A DNA stretch of 64,000 bases from CAZBSE01 sp964610385 (lineage in GTDB: Bacteria > Actinomycetota > Humimicrobiia > Humimicrobiales > Humimicrobiaceae), in assembly GCA_964610385.1 (NCBI GenBank), contig CAZSXW010000002.1, positions 257,382 to 321,381 of the forward strand. Direction: 5' to 3'. Each line of letters starts with the position of its first letter. Position 1 is the stretch's first letter. The notes beneath the pieces are model-generated. The model had not been told where the DNA came from and did no database searches. It worked only from the letters and a program-made list of their open reading frames with translations. The position numbers and the translations under genes were made by a program. Shown here piece by piece: positions 26,826 to 36,233 of this stretch.

Positions 26826-27231
26826 TTTTATTTTTTCTCCTCCTCAAATAGTCACCTAGAATTATTGCTGCAGAAAATTTATCAACATCACCTGCGGCTT
26901 TACTTTTTTTGACATTCTTTCCCAGAAGTTTTATAGGAATCTTGGTTGTATATCTTTCATCTATATAATCTATATCTATTTCTATGTACTTCTTAAGCTT
27001 ATTTGTAAAACCTATCACCTTTTCCGCCTGGCTTCCTATCTTACCCTTTAAGGTATAGGGCAGACCCACAACAATATTTTTTATTTGGTATTTAACTATC
27101 AAATCCTTTATTCTGCCTATTGCATTCTCATCATTCTTATACACTTTAAGAGGCACGGATGTTATCTCAAGTTCGTCCGAAACTGCTACTCCTATCCTCT
27201 TTTCTCCTATATCCAGTCCCATTATCCTCAT
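26809..27231 (-). CDS. ruvX: RuvX/YqgF Holliday junction resolvase-like nuclease
   Basis: A 140-residue RNase H-fold protein with MRIMGLDIGEKRIGVAVSD at the N-terminus, NIVVGLPYTLKG, and DERYTTKIP. Family members act in pre-16S rRNA 5' maturation and in resolving recombination intermediates. The start codon overlaps the alaS stop by 4 bases, so they are translationally coupled. Confidence 0.94.
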   Translation of the reverse strand: MRIMGLDIGEKRIGVAVSDELEITSVPLKVYKNDENAIGRIKDLIVKYQIKNIVVGLPYTLKGKIGSQAEKVIGFTNKLKKYIEIDIDYIDERYTTKIPIKLLGKNVKKSKAAGDVDKFSAAIILGDYLRRRKNKIENTR

Positions 27232-29939
27232 TTTGTTTTCTTTAATATATCCAAAACTCTACTTTTTACAAATTCAACTGTACTACTCAATGAAGAAGAA
27301 TCAGAACCACCCAGCTGTGCATAGCCGGGTTTACCTCCTCCACCGCCTTTTATTTTTTCACCGGCCTCACCTGCCATTCTGCTGCAGTCAATACCTTTTT
27401 TTATCAGGTCATCAGTTGCCTGCAGGACCATAACCGGTTTATTATTGACGATATTGGCAAAAATAATAAAGGTGCTCTTATCCTTAAAAAATCTTTTTAG
27501 CTGATCTCCTGCATGTCCCATACTCTCGATATCCATATTTGAAACTGCCCTGGATTTTGAAAAATCAAAATCGATTATCTTCAATCCCTTGCTGCCGGGA
27601 CCATATTTAAATTTATCTGCTATTTCCTTTATTACTACCTTCATCTTCAGTGATGCCAGCTCTTCTTCTTTTTCCTGCATTTCTCTTTTTATTCTATCAA
27701 TGGCACCTGCCACCCTGCTTTCATCCACATCCAGCTTTGAAGATACCTGACTTAGAGCTGCTTCCTTTTCCTGTAAATATTTATAGGCATACATTCCGGT
27801 CACTCCTTCTATTCTTCTTAAATTAGCTCCTACACCTGTATCTGTCATGATTTTAAAAATACCTATATCTCCTGTCCTTTTTACATGAATACCCCCGCAT
27901 AACTCCCTGCTGTAGTTGTCTATTTCAACCACTCTTACGAACTTCCCATATTTCTCATCAAACAATGATATGGCTCCTATCTCCTCCGCAAATTCCCTTG
28001 TGGTCTCGAAACATCTAACCGTATCATTGTTTTGTATCTTCTCATTTATCATCCGTTCTACCTTTTCCAGTTCCTTCCTTCCCGGAAGACTGTAAATAGA
28101 ATAATCGAATCTGAATTTATCCTCGTCCACGAATGAACCTGACTGCCTTACCTCCTTACCAAATATGTTCCTAAGAGCCCAGTGAAGAAGGTGCGTGGCG
28201 GTATGATTCCTGCTGATATTTTTCCTGCGTCTGTGATCTACTACTGCACTTACCCTATCACCTTTTTTGAATCTACCTCTTTTTAAAATCCCTTTATGGA
28301 TATAAATGCCTTCAACCGGGATCAGACATCCTTCCACCTCAAATAAAGCAGAACCCTTTTTTATTATGCCCTTATCTCCTATCTGTCCGCCCTTCTCGCC
28401 GTAGAATGGAGTCTTTCTTAATATTATTTCACCTTTTTCCCCCTTCGTTAAAAGCGGGGATATCTTCTTGTTTCCGTTTTTATCTGTTATTACAATATTT
28501 TCTATTACAGATTCCGTTGAAGCGACCTGATAACCAATAAATTCAACTTCCAGCTCTTTGCCCATCTTCTTGTACAGGGCAAGATTTTTATCAATTCTCT
28601 TATCGAATGATTTTTTGTTTTTTGATTTTTCCTGATGTTTTTTTAAATGCAGATCAAACTTTTTTTTATCCAGCTTTAGGTCGTTTTCTTTTAATATCTC
28701 TTTGGTAAGTTCTACAGGAAAACCATAAGTATCATACAGTTTAAATGCATCTGTGGAATCCAGATACATTCCTTTCCCCTTTTTTATCTCTTTGATCTTC
28801 TGAAACAAGACCTTACTTCCTTCCTTTAATGTTTCTGTAAATCTCTTCTCTTCATCATCGACAAGTTTAAAAGAAAAATCTTTCTTCTCCCTTATTTCAG
28901 GATATATATCTGCATACTCTTTTACCACGACTTCACCTATCTTGTTTAAAAAGTATTCCTTTATTCCCAGCTGCCTTCCGAATCTTACCGCCCTTCTTAT
29001 TATTCTTCTCAAAATATATCCCCGTCCTTCGTTCGAAGGTGAAACACCATCAGATATCAGGAAATATATTGCTCTCGAATGGTCGGTTATTACTCTTACC
29101 GCTTTTTCAAAATCGCTGTCACTCTTACCGCTCTGACCTTTATTGCCTCCGGATGTGCCTTTTGAAATCTCCAAAACTCTTTTTACTATCTTTTTAAACA
29201 GAACTGTTTTAAAAATGGAAGGTTCTCCCTCCATCACTGCTTCCATCCTCTCCAGCCCCATACCGGTATCTATGCTCTTCTTGGGAAGTACACTATACCT
29301 TTTACCATTAAAATCATACTCGGTAAAAACAAGATTCCATATCTCTATAAACCTCCCACAATCGCAGTTTGGGCCGCATGTCTTCCTGCCGCAGCCGTAT
29401 TCCTTCCCAAAATCATAATGTATTTCACTGCATGGACCACAGGGCCCCGTTTCTCCCGCAGGTCCCCAGAAATTTTCTTCTTTTCCGAATTTATATATCC
29501 TGTCTTCCGATATACCGCTTTCCTTCCAGTATTTTACTGCTTCCGTATCTACCGGTATACTACCATCACCTTTAAATACTGTAATAAAAATTTTATCCAT
29601 AGGTATTTTCATGATTCTAATTATAAAATCCAGGGCATATTTTATTGCTTCCTTCTTAAAATAGTCTCCAAATGAAAAATTTCCCAGCATTTCAAAAAAG
29701 GTGCAGTGCCTGTTGGTATAGCCCACGCTGTCTATATCGCTGGTCCTGAAGCATTTCTGAACTGTAGCTATCCTGCTGGCAGGCGGCTTTTTTATACCCA
29801 GAAAGAACGGCTTAAACTGCTGCATTCCTGCCGTGGTCAGAAGCACACTTGAATCGTTTTCCGGTATAAGCCCTGAAGAAGGCAGAATTAGATGATCTTT
29901 CATTTTAAAGTATTTCAAAAATTTATTTCTGATATCCAT
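27228..29939 (-). CDS. alaS: Alanyl-tRNA synthetase
   Basis: Class II synthetase of about 900 residues. The catalytic domain carries CFRTSDIDSVGYTNRHCTFFEMLGNFSFGDYF. The editing domain has the zinc motif HTATHLLHWALR with downstream CGGIHVKRT, and the C-Ala domain ends in GEKIKGGGGGKPGYAQLGG. A Cys cluster GCGRKTCGPNCDC within the catalytic domain resembles a small zinc-binding insert found in many bacterial AlaRS. A TTG start at 29951 is possible, but the ATG at 29939 (MDIRNKFLKYF) matches the family N-terminus. Confidence 0.97.
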   Translation of the reverse strand: MDIRNKFLKYFKMKDHLILPSSGLIPENDSSVLLTTAGMQQFKPFFLGIKKPPASRIATVQKCFRTSDIDSVGYTNRHCTFFEMLGNFSFGDYFKKEAIKYALDFIIRIMKIPMDKIFITVFKGDGSIPVDTEAVKYWKESGISEDRIYKFGKEENFWGPAGETGPCGPCSEIHYDFGKEYGCGRKTCGPNCDCGRFIEIWNLVFTEYDFNGKRYSVLPKKSIDTGMGLERMEAVMEGEPSIFKTVLFKKIVKRVLEISKGTSGGNKGQSGKSDSDFEKAVRVITDHSRAIYFLISDGVSPSNEGRGYILRRIIRRAVRFGRQLGIKEYFLNKIGEVVVKEYADIYPEIREKKDFSFKLVDDEEKRFTETLKEGSKVLFQKIKEIKKGKGMYLDSTDAFKLYDTYGFPVELTKEILKENDLKLDKKKFDLHLKKHQEKSKNKKSFDKRIDKNLALYKKMGKELEVEFIGYQVASTESVIENIVITDKNGNKKISPLLTKGEKGEIILRKTPFYGEKGGQIGDKGIIKKGSALFEVEGCLIPVEGIYIHKGILKRGRFKKGDRVSAVVDHRRRKNISRNHTATHLLHWALRNIFGKEVRQSGSFVDEDKFRFDYSIYSLPGRKELEKVERMINEKIQNNDTVRCFETTREFAEEIGAISLFDEKYGKFVRVVEIDNYSRELCGGIHVKRTGDIGIFKIMTDTGVGANLRRIEGVTGMYAYKYLQEKEAALSQVSSKLDVDESRVAGAIDRIKREMQEKEEELASLKMKVVIKEIADKFKYGPGSKGLKIIDFDFSKSRAVSNMDIESMGHAGDQLKRFFKDKSTFIIFANIVNNKPVMVLQATDDLIKKGIDCSRMAGEAGEKIKGGGGGKPGYAQLGGSDSSSLSSTVEFVKSRVLDILKKTK

Positions 29940-29986
29940 ATTGAAAATCAAATTCCATTCAATAATAAAACGGATACCCCATTTGT

Positions 29987-30144
29987 TCGTAACTGTAGGA
30001 AGTTTTTTTGCGCCCTGCGCTCAGTAGGTGGATGCCCTCCTGTCTGCTTTATAAGTCCCATACTACAATGGGCTTTTATGCTGCAGTCAAAGTTTGAGCT
30101 TCCAATGTAAATTTGTTGGCACAAAAATTTAACTTTGGTTACGA
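29987..30144 (-). ncRNA. Structured RNA, candidate 6S RNA (ssrS)
   Basis: The 275-base aspS-alaS spacer contains an about 158-base segment that folds into a long rod on the minus strand. There is a closing stem of 7 pairs (30144-30138 with 29993-29987), a second stem of 5 pairs (30135-30131 with 30004-30000), and a central GCUCA/UGAGC helix (30099-30095 with 30023-30019) between large bulges. An apical CUGC/GCAG helix and a CCCAU/AUGGG hairpin with a six-base loop complete it. A closing stem, large internal bubble, apical rod and size of about 160-200 bases are the 6S pattern, and 6S genes often lie beside aspS. No sequence motif decisive for 6S was recognised. Confidence 0.45.
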
Positions 30145-30226
30145 TATAAACAGAGTATCCGGGTTGATGTTATCATAATTAAATAGTTAATTCAATTAAA
30201 CCAAGATTACCCGGAACGCTGTATCA

Positions 30227-32029
30227 TCATTCTTTACTGTCTTCTATGACATCAATTGATATTTCCTTTAGCTGTTCTCTGGATACACTGGAAGGCGAAT
30301 CGGTAAGCAGACATACGGCAGATTGTGTTTTTGGAAAGGCTATAACTTCTCTTATACTGCCGAGACCCGCCAGCATCATTATCAACCTATCCATACCCAG
30401 AGCAATACCGCCGTGAGGAGGGGCACCATACTCCAGTGACCTGATAAAAAAACCAAAATTTCTTTTTATCGATTTATCATCCAGATTCAGTACCTTAAAT
30501 ATTTTCTTCTGAAGTTCTATGTCATTTATTCTGATAGAACCCCCTCCGATCTCCTCTCCGTTGAGTACAATATCATATACCAGAGAATTTACCTTAAGTG
30601 GATCCGAGTCCAAAAACTTTTTGGTAGCTTCATCCGGTGCCGTAAAGGGGTGATGCATCGGCGCCAGCCTCTTCTCATTATCGTCCCACTCAAACAGCGG
30701 AAAATCGCACACCCAGATAAATTCGAACTTATCCTTATCTATTATATCTAACCTGCCACCCAAATATTTTCTTAAAACCCCAAGGACTCTGCATGAGTTC
30801 AAAAAATCGTCTGCAACTATAAGGACCAGATTTTTCTCTTTTAATTTTAAACTATTTATCAAACGCTCTCTTTCACTATCGGAAAGGAATTTAACTATGG
30901 GAGACTGAAGGTTCATACTTTTGCCCACCCTGATCCATACCAGTCCTCCAGCACCATTTTTCTTTGCCATCTCGACCAGGTCATCAAGTTCTTTTCTGGC
31001 CAGGTTCGATGCATCATCCACCACAATACTTTTGATACAACCACCATCCTTAAGAACATCACTAAAAATTTTAATACCGCTTTCCTTAAATACATCCGAG
31101 ATATCTTTTATCCCCAGGCCGAACCTTAGATCAGGTTTATCGGTACCGTAAAGCTCCATGCTTTCTTTCCACTTGATTCTCTTAAAAGGCAGCTTTATTT
31201 TCTTATTAAATATTTTCTTGAATATATGAGAAATCAATGCCTCTATTATTTTAATAACATCGCCCGATTCCACAAAAGTCATCTCCAGGTCTATCTGGGT
31301 GAATTCCGGCTGCCTGTCCGACCTCAGATCTTCATCCCTGAAACATCTTGCTATCTGGTAGCATCTGTCAAATCCCGATACCATCAGGATCTGTTTAAAA
31401 AGCTGGGGTGATTGCGGAAGTGCATAGAATTTTCCCGGGTTTAATCTTGAGGGCACCAGAAAATCTCTTGCCCCTTCAGGAGTGCTTTTTGCCATTATGG
31501 GCGTCTCTATTTCCAGAAAACCCTGGGAATTTAAATACTGTCTTGTCGCAGCTGTTATATTATGCCTCAGTCTTATATTATCCTGCATATACGGGTCTCT
31601 TAAATCAATATATCTGTATTTTAATCTCTTATTTTCATCGACCTTTTCTCTATTATCCAGCATAAAAGGAGGAGTTCTGGACCTGTTTAATATCATTATT
31701 TCTTCTACCAGTATTTCCACTTCACCTGTAGGGAGGGACGCATTTATAGTATCTTTCGATCTCATCCTTACCTTACCATTTATCTTAATCACATATTCAT
31801 TACGTATGTCTTTTGCAACCTCATAAGAGCTTTTATTTTTGTTGGGGTCGAAAACCAGCTGTACCAGACCCGAAAAATCCCTGAGATCCACAAAAATCAA
31901 CTTTCCGTGATCCCTTCTTTTATTTACCCAGCCGCACAGGGCGACGTCCTTTCCATTTGAATCCTTTTTTATTTCGCCACACAGATCTGTCCTCATGCTG
32001 GTCTTAAATATAGAATTAACCATAATCAC
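30227..32029 (-). CDS. aspS: Aspartyl-tRNA synthetase (bacterial type)
   Basis: Class IIb synthetase of about 600 residues. The OB-fold anticodon domain (CGWVNKRRDHGKLIFVDLRDFSG) is followed by the catalytic core with YCQIA-like RCYQIARCFRDEDLRSDRQPEFTQID, a GAD insertion domain (about 290-400), and motif 3 GGIALGMDRLIMM. The frame starts at GTG 32029 or ATG 32023, both overlapping the hisS stop, with an AGGTGA box shared by both. It has the length of the bacterial rather than the archaeal type. Whether it also charges tRNA-Asn cannot be told from sequence. Confidence 0.96.
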   Translation of the reverse strand: MIMVNSIFKTSMRTDLCGEIKKDSNGKDVALCGWVNKRRDHGKLIFVDLRDFSGLVQLVFDPNKNKSSYEVAKDIRNEYVIKINGKVRMRSKDTINASLPTGEVEILVEEIMILNRSRTPPFMLDNREKVDENKRLKYRYIDLRDPYMQDNIRLRHNITAATRQYLNSQGFLEIETPIMAKSTPEGARDFLVPSRLNPGKFYALPQSPQLFKQILMVSGFDRCYQIARCFRDEDLRSDRQPEFTQIDLEMTFVESGDVIKIIEALISHIFKKIFNKKIKLPFKRIKWKESMELYGTDKPDLRFGLGIKDISDVFKESGIKIFSDVLKDGGCIKSIVVDDASNLARKELDDLVEMAKKNGAGGLVWIRVGKSMNLQSPIVKFLSDSERERLINSLKLKEKNLVLIVADDFLNSCRVLGVLRKYLGGRLDIIDKDKFEFIWVCDFPLFEWDDNEKRLAPMHHPFTAPDEATKKFLDSDPLKVNSLVYDIVLNGEEIGGGSIRINDIELQKKIFKVLNLDDKSIKRNFGFFIRSLEYGAPPHGGIALGMDRLIMMLAGLGSIREVIAFPKTQSAVCLLTDSPSSVSREQLKEISIDVIEDSKE

Positions 32030-33302
32030 CTGTTCTTATGATCTCGGCCAATTTTTGCTTTTGTGTTTTCCAATCGATCTTATACTGTTTGAACTTTTTA
32101 ATATCCTTAATAGTCAGTCTGCCTCTTCGTATCTCATTCTCTCCTATTATTATTATAAAATCATAATCATTCTTTTCAGCCCATTTTATTTCTGTCTTTA
32201 GATTTCTGTTCTTAAAACCAATATCGCTTATTACTTCAAGATCTCTTAAATATTTTAATACCGCGAGTGAATAATCCCAGCAGCTTTCATCCATTGCCGT
32301 CAAATATACTCTGGCTTTCCCTTTCTTTCCTCTCACTTTTATCCCCAGCTGTTTCATTAACATAATAGTCCTGTCCATTCCCACTGCAAATCCCACTGCA
32401 GGAAGATCCGGTCCCCCTAACTGACCTACCAGATCATTATATCTTCCTCCGCCTCCGAGAGCATTTTGTGCACTCAATAAATCTTCTGATACTATTTCAA
32501 ATATAGTCCTGGTATAATAATCAAATCCCCTTACCAGCCCTGTATCTATTTTATATTCTATTTTGAGATTTTTAAGGTATTTTAAAACCTGCTCAAAATT
32601 TCTGCTGCAATCGGAGCATAAAAAAGAAGATACATCGGGAGTTTTGGCGATTACTTCCCTACAGCTGTCTTTCTTGCAGTCAAACATCCTCAGTGGATTG
32701 TCTTTAAACCTCTTGCGACAGTCACTGCATAATTTTTTCAGGTCTGATTTCTTAAGACTTTTTTTAAACTCATTGACAAATTCACTTCTGCACTTCATAC
32801 ATCCTATACTGTTGACCTTAAGTATCAGCTTTTTAAAACCCAACTTTTTATAAAGTAAATTCAACATCCATATGATTTCCGCATCCAGAACAGGATTATC
32901 GGAACCTATGGATTCTACTCCCAGCTGCCAGAATTCTCTCATCCTTCCTTTCTGCGGCCGTTCATAGCGGAACATATTCCCGATATAAAAAAGTTTGAGA
33001 GGCATGTTTCCGGAGTAAAACTTATTCTCTATCACAGACCTTATTATTGAAGCAGTACCTTCAGGGCGCAGTGTAAGAGACCTCCCCTTTCTATCAGGAA
33101 AAGTATACATTTCCTTTTGTACTATATCAGTGCTTTCGCCTATGCTCCTGCTGAACACTTCGGTATATTCAAATGCAGGAGTTATTATCTCCCGATAGTT
33201 AAAAATCTCAAATATCTTTCTTGCAGTGTCCATAACAAAATTTCTATAATCGATATCTTGACCGTAAATATCTCCGGTACCCCTTGGTGAACTTAATTTC
33301 AA
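32016..33302 (-). CDS. hisS: Histidyl-tRNA synthetase
   Basis: Class II synthetase of 428 residues. Motif 2 is YIGNMFRYERPQKGRMREFWQ, the HisA box is LVRGFDYYTRTIFEI, and the glycine-rich GGGRYNDLVGQLGGPDLPAVGFAVGMDR follows. An uncommon Cys-rich stretch (CMKCRSEF...CSDCRKRF...CKKDSC...CSDC, about residues 168-235) probably forms a zinc-binding insertion. It overlaps the upstream metallo-hydrolase gene by 4 bases and aspS by 14 bases. Confidence 0.96.
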   Translation of the reverse strand: MKLSSPRGTGDIYGQDIDYRNFVMDTARKIFEIFNYREIITPAFEYTEVFSRSIGESTDIVQKEMYTFPDRKGRSLTLRPEGTASIIRSVIENKFYSGNMPLKLFYIGNMFRYERPQKGRMREFWQLGVESIGSDNPVLDAEIIWMLNLLYKKLGFKKLILKVNSIGCMKCRSEFVNEFKKSLKKSDLKKLCSDCRKRFKDNPLRMFDCKKDSCREVIAKTPDVSSFLCSDCSRNFEQVLKYLKNLKIEYKIDTGLVRGFDYYTRTIFEIVSEDLLSAQNALGGGGRYNDLVGQLGGPDLPAVGFAVGMDRTIMLMKQLGIKVRGKKGKARVYLTAMDESCWDYSLAVLKYLRDLEVISDIGFKNRNLKTEIKWAEKNDYDFIIIIGENEIRRGRLTIKDIKKFKQYKIDWKTQKQKLAEIIRTGDYG

Positions 33303-33958
33303 TCTAACTCACCTTTTCTTTTTAAATCCCAATCCTTTAAAAAATCATCTTGAAGATAATAATTGTTTTCAAATTCATATTTTAAACTACTGGCAGGGCC
33401 GTGACCAGGATATATGAGCAATTTTTTATCCATCTTTCTTATCCCGGCCAAGGATTCTTTTATCTGTTTAATACTCCCACCCGGCAGGTCAGTGCGCCCT
33501 ATGGAACCCTTAAATAAAAGATCACCGGTGAAAATACAATCATCCACCGAGATTATTATACTTCCCGGAGTATGACCGGGGGTGTTAATGATCTCCAGAC
33601 CTAAGTCATTAAAATAACTGTATTCATTATTTTTTATTAGATTATAAGTTTCTAATGTTAATTCATTTCCACCAAAAAATGAAGAAATATTCTTATCGGG
33701 ATCGGTTATGATGGGTTCTTCAAATTCATGGATATAGAACGGTATACCATAATGTAAGACTACATCACTGGCAGCCCCTATATGATCATAATGCCCGTGG
33801 GTATTTAATATAAAATCCGGCTTGATTTTCTCAGATTCAAGATATTTTTTGATACTGATAAAATCCGCGCCCGGGTCTATTATTATATTTGCCTTTTCTA
33901 AAGACAATATATAACAATTTACGTTAAAGAAACCTAATTCCAATCTTTTTATCTTCAA
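33299..33958 (-). CDS. Metallo-beta-lactamase fold hydrolase, glyoxalase II-like
   Basis: A 219-residue enzyme with the full metal-binding set: LNTHGHYDHIGA (HxHxDH), the bridging Asp region IFTGDLLFKGSIGRTD, NTPGHTPGS, and the late His in YPGHGPASS. It belongs to the YcbL/glyoxalase II-like group commonly located beside relA and hisS in Gram-positive-type genomes. The natural substrate is unknown; thioester hydrolysis is the family expectation. Confidence 0.92.
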   Translation of the reverse strand: MKIKRLELGFFNVNCYILSLEKANIIIDPGADFISIKKYLESEKIKPDFILNTHGHYDHIGAASDVVLHYGIPFYIHEFEEPIITDPDKNISSFFGGNELTLETYNLIKNNEYSYFNDLGLEIINTPGHTPGSIIISVDDCIFTGDLLFKGSIGRTDLPGGSIKQIKESLAGIRKMDKKLLIYPGHGPASSLKYEFENNYYLQDDFLKDWDLKRKGELD

Positions 33959-33967
33959 TATCCGATT

Positions 33968-36178
33968 TTACTTTCTTGGTAATATTCTAAAAGCATCATA
34001 AACCGAGTCCACAAGTTTTATATTATCTATAACATCTTTTAAAATATATTTATTGCTTATCTCTATCAAAAACCTGAACTTGACATGCCCTTTCTTATCT
34101 ATGTTTAATGAATGTGCCCTCAGTATATTTATATCATACTCACTTATGACATTAGTGATATCCCTTAGAAGTTTGGTTCTGTCCAGAGCTTCTATCTGTA
34201 TCTCGGCATTAAATTTATAGGGAGCCTTCTTATCCCACTCGACCTCGATAAATCTCTGCTTTTCCGAACTCATCAAAGTATTGACATTATTGCAGTCTAC
34301 TCTGTGCACCGAAATACCCTTTCCCCTGGTGATGTAACCTATGATACTATCTCCCGGTACTGGATTGCAGCACTTGGCTATAGTCACTAGCACATCCCTC
34401 ATTCCTTTTACCCTGACACCGCTGCTCTTTTTCTCCTCAGCTTCTTTTCTGTATATATCTTCGATAGCCAGCTCTTTTTTGGGTTCCTCCTGGCTTAATT
34501 TTTTTACAACCCTGGTAAAGACCTGATGAGCCGAAACCCGGTGTGAACCAATGCTTCTGAAGAGAGTATCCATTTTGTTAAAATTCATTTCTCTTGCTAC
34601 TTCTTCTAATATCTCCAGGGGTACATTTTTAAAAGTAAGCCCGTTTTTCCTCAGTATTTTCAGCATTATATCCCTGCCTATATTATAAGTCTCCTGCCTT
34701 TGTTCCTTGCTGAACCACTGCTTTATCTTATTCCTTGCCCTTGAAGTCTTAACTACATTAAGCCAGTCCCTGCTTGGACCCTTCTTGGTCTTGGAAACGA
34801 TTATTTCCACGATATCACCATTCTGAAGGACAGTCTCAATAGGAACCATGTTCCCGTTTATCTTTGCCCCAATGGTATTATGACCGATATCGGTATGTAT
34901 CTGATAGGCAAAGTCAATTGTGGTCGCACCTCTGGGAAGGTTTACCACTCTTCCCTTGGGAGTAAAAACAAATACTTCTTCCTCAAATAAATCCAATTTT
35001 AGAGATTCCATATAATCCTGGGGGTCCTTAAGTTCCTTCTGCCAGTCCAGTACCTGCCTGATCCAGGCCACTCTTTTATCAAATTCACTTGGTTTTTTAA
35101 GGTTGCCTTCTTTGTATTTATAATGGGCAGCGATTCCATATTCTGCAAATTTATGCATCTCAAATGTTCTTATTTGTATTTCAAGAGGTTTTCCTTTTTC
35201 CCCTATGACAGTAGTGTGAAGGGATTGATACATATTGAATTTGGGATTGGCGATAAAATCCTTGAACCTCCCCGGTACAGGCTTCCATAGAGAATGTATT
35301 ATTCCAAGTACTTCATAACAACTTTTGACATCATTTACTATTATCCTAATGGCTATTATGTCGTAAATATCTTCAAACTTCCTATTCTGCTTTATGATTT
35401 TATTATAGGCACTGTAATAAGTCTTTATTCTGCCACTCACATCCGCTGATATTTTTAATTCTCTCAGCTTTTTATTGACAACTTTTATTGCCTCATCTAC
35501 CAGAGATTTCCTTTCCTCGATCTTTTCGTCGAACATTTTCTTTATTTTTTTATACTCCTTTGGATACAAATATTTAAAACTCAGGTTCTCCAGTTCTGAC
35601 TTTATTTGATATATTCCCAATCTGTGAGCAATAGGCGCATATACTTCCAGGGTTTCCATTGAATTCTTTATTCTTTTTTCCTCAGTCAACGGATATAAAG
35701 TCCTCATATTGTGAAGACGGTCGGCAAGTTTTACCAGTATTATCCTTACATCTTCGGACATCGCTATTATCATTTTTCTTATATTACTTACCTGCTGTTC
35801 TTCTTTACTGTCAAAAACCAGCTTATCCAGTTTAGTCACGCCGTTTATTATATTGGCAGTTTTTTGTCCAAAATCCTTCTTGGCCATTTCCATGCTGTAA
35901 TCGGTGTCTTCTATCACATCATGCAAAATCGCAGATATGATAGATGTCTGGTCCAGCTCAATATCGGCCAGTATCTGGGCTACTTCCAGTGGATGTACTA
36001 CAAAGGGCTCGCCCGATTTTCTATACTGATCCTTATGATATTTCTTTGAGACCTGATAGGCCTTAAATAGCAGCTGCTCATCCAATCCGGGATTATAAGA
36101 CTTGATTTTTTTTACCAGTCTTTTAAATATCGAATCGGTATTTATTTTTTTTGTTCTATCGTTTAGGTTCAAATCCAT
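33968..36178 (-). CDS. relA: Bifunctional (p)ppGpp synthetase/hydrolase (Rel/RelA/SpoT family)
   Basis: Long RelA-SpoT homologue of 736 residues. The HD hydrolase domain (about 50-155) has intact metal-binding residues, with FVVHPLEVAQIL and ILHDVIEDTDY. The synthetase domain (about 240-350) has RFKDFIANPKFNMYQSLHTTVIG and EIQIRT. TGS (VFTPKGRVVNLPRGATTIDFAY), zinc-finger/helical (CCNPVPGDSIIGYITRGKGISVHR) and ACT domains follow. Both activities therefore look preserved. The apt gene, common between secF and relA in Actinobacteria, is absent. Confidence 0.96.
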   Translation of the reverse strand: MDLNLNDRTKKINTDSIFKRLVKKIKSYNPGLDEQLLFKAYQVSKKYHKDQYRKSGEPFVVHPLEVAQILADIELDQTSIISAILHDVIEDTDYSMEMAKKDFGQKTANIINGVTKLDKLVFDSKEEQQVSNIRKMIIAMSEDVRIILVKLADRLHNMRTLYPLTEEKRIKNSMETLEVYAPIAHRLGIYQIKSELENLSFKYLYPKEYKKIKKMFDEKIEERKSLVDEAIKVVNKKLRELKISADVSGRIKTYYSAYNKIIKQNRKFEDIYDIIAIRIIVNDVKSCYEVLGIIHSLWKPVPGRFKDFIANPKFNMYQSLHTTVIGEKGKPLEIQIRTFEMHKFAEYGIAAHYKYKEGNLKKPSEFDKRVAWIRQVLDWQKELKDPQDYMESLKLDLFEEEVFVFTPKGRVVNLPRGATTIDFAYQIHTDIGHNTIGAKINGNMVPIETVLQNGDIVEIIVSKTKKGPSRDWLNVVKTSRARNKIKQWFSKEQRQETYNIGRDIMLKILRKNGLTFKNVPLEILEEVAREMNFNKMDTLFRSIGSHRVSAHQVFTRVVKKLSQEEPKKELAIEDIYRKEAEEKKSSGVRVKGMRDVLVTIAKCCNPVPGDSIIGYITRGKGISVHRVDCNNVNTLMSSEKQRFIEVEWDKKAPYKFNAEIQIEALDRTKLLRDITNVISEYDINILRAHSLNIDKKGHVKFRFLIEISNKYILKDVIDNIKLVDSVYDAFRILPRK

Positions 36179-36233
36179 TTTATTTTAATTATCGACTATA
36201 AATAATTATTATTATAAAACATTTTCAATTTCT

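Noticed and set aside
29952..30226. T-box leader upstream of alaS
   Set aside because: The T-box antiterminator core AGGGUGG and a terminator before alaS are absent; the folded segment ends directly before alaS without a U tract.
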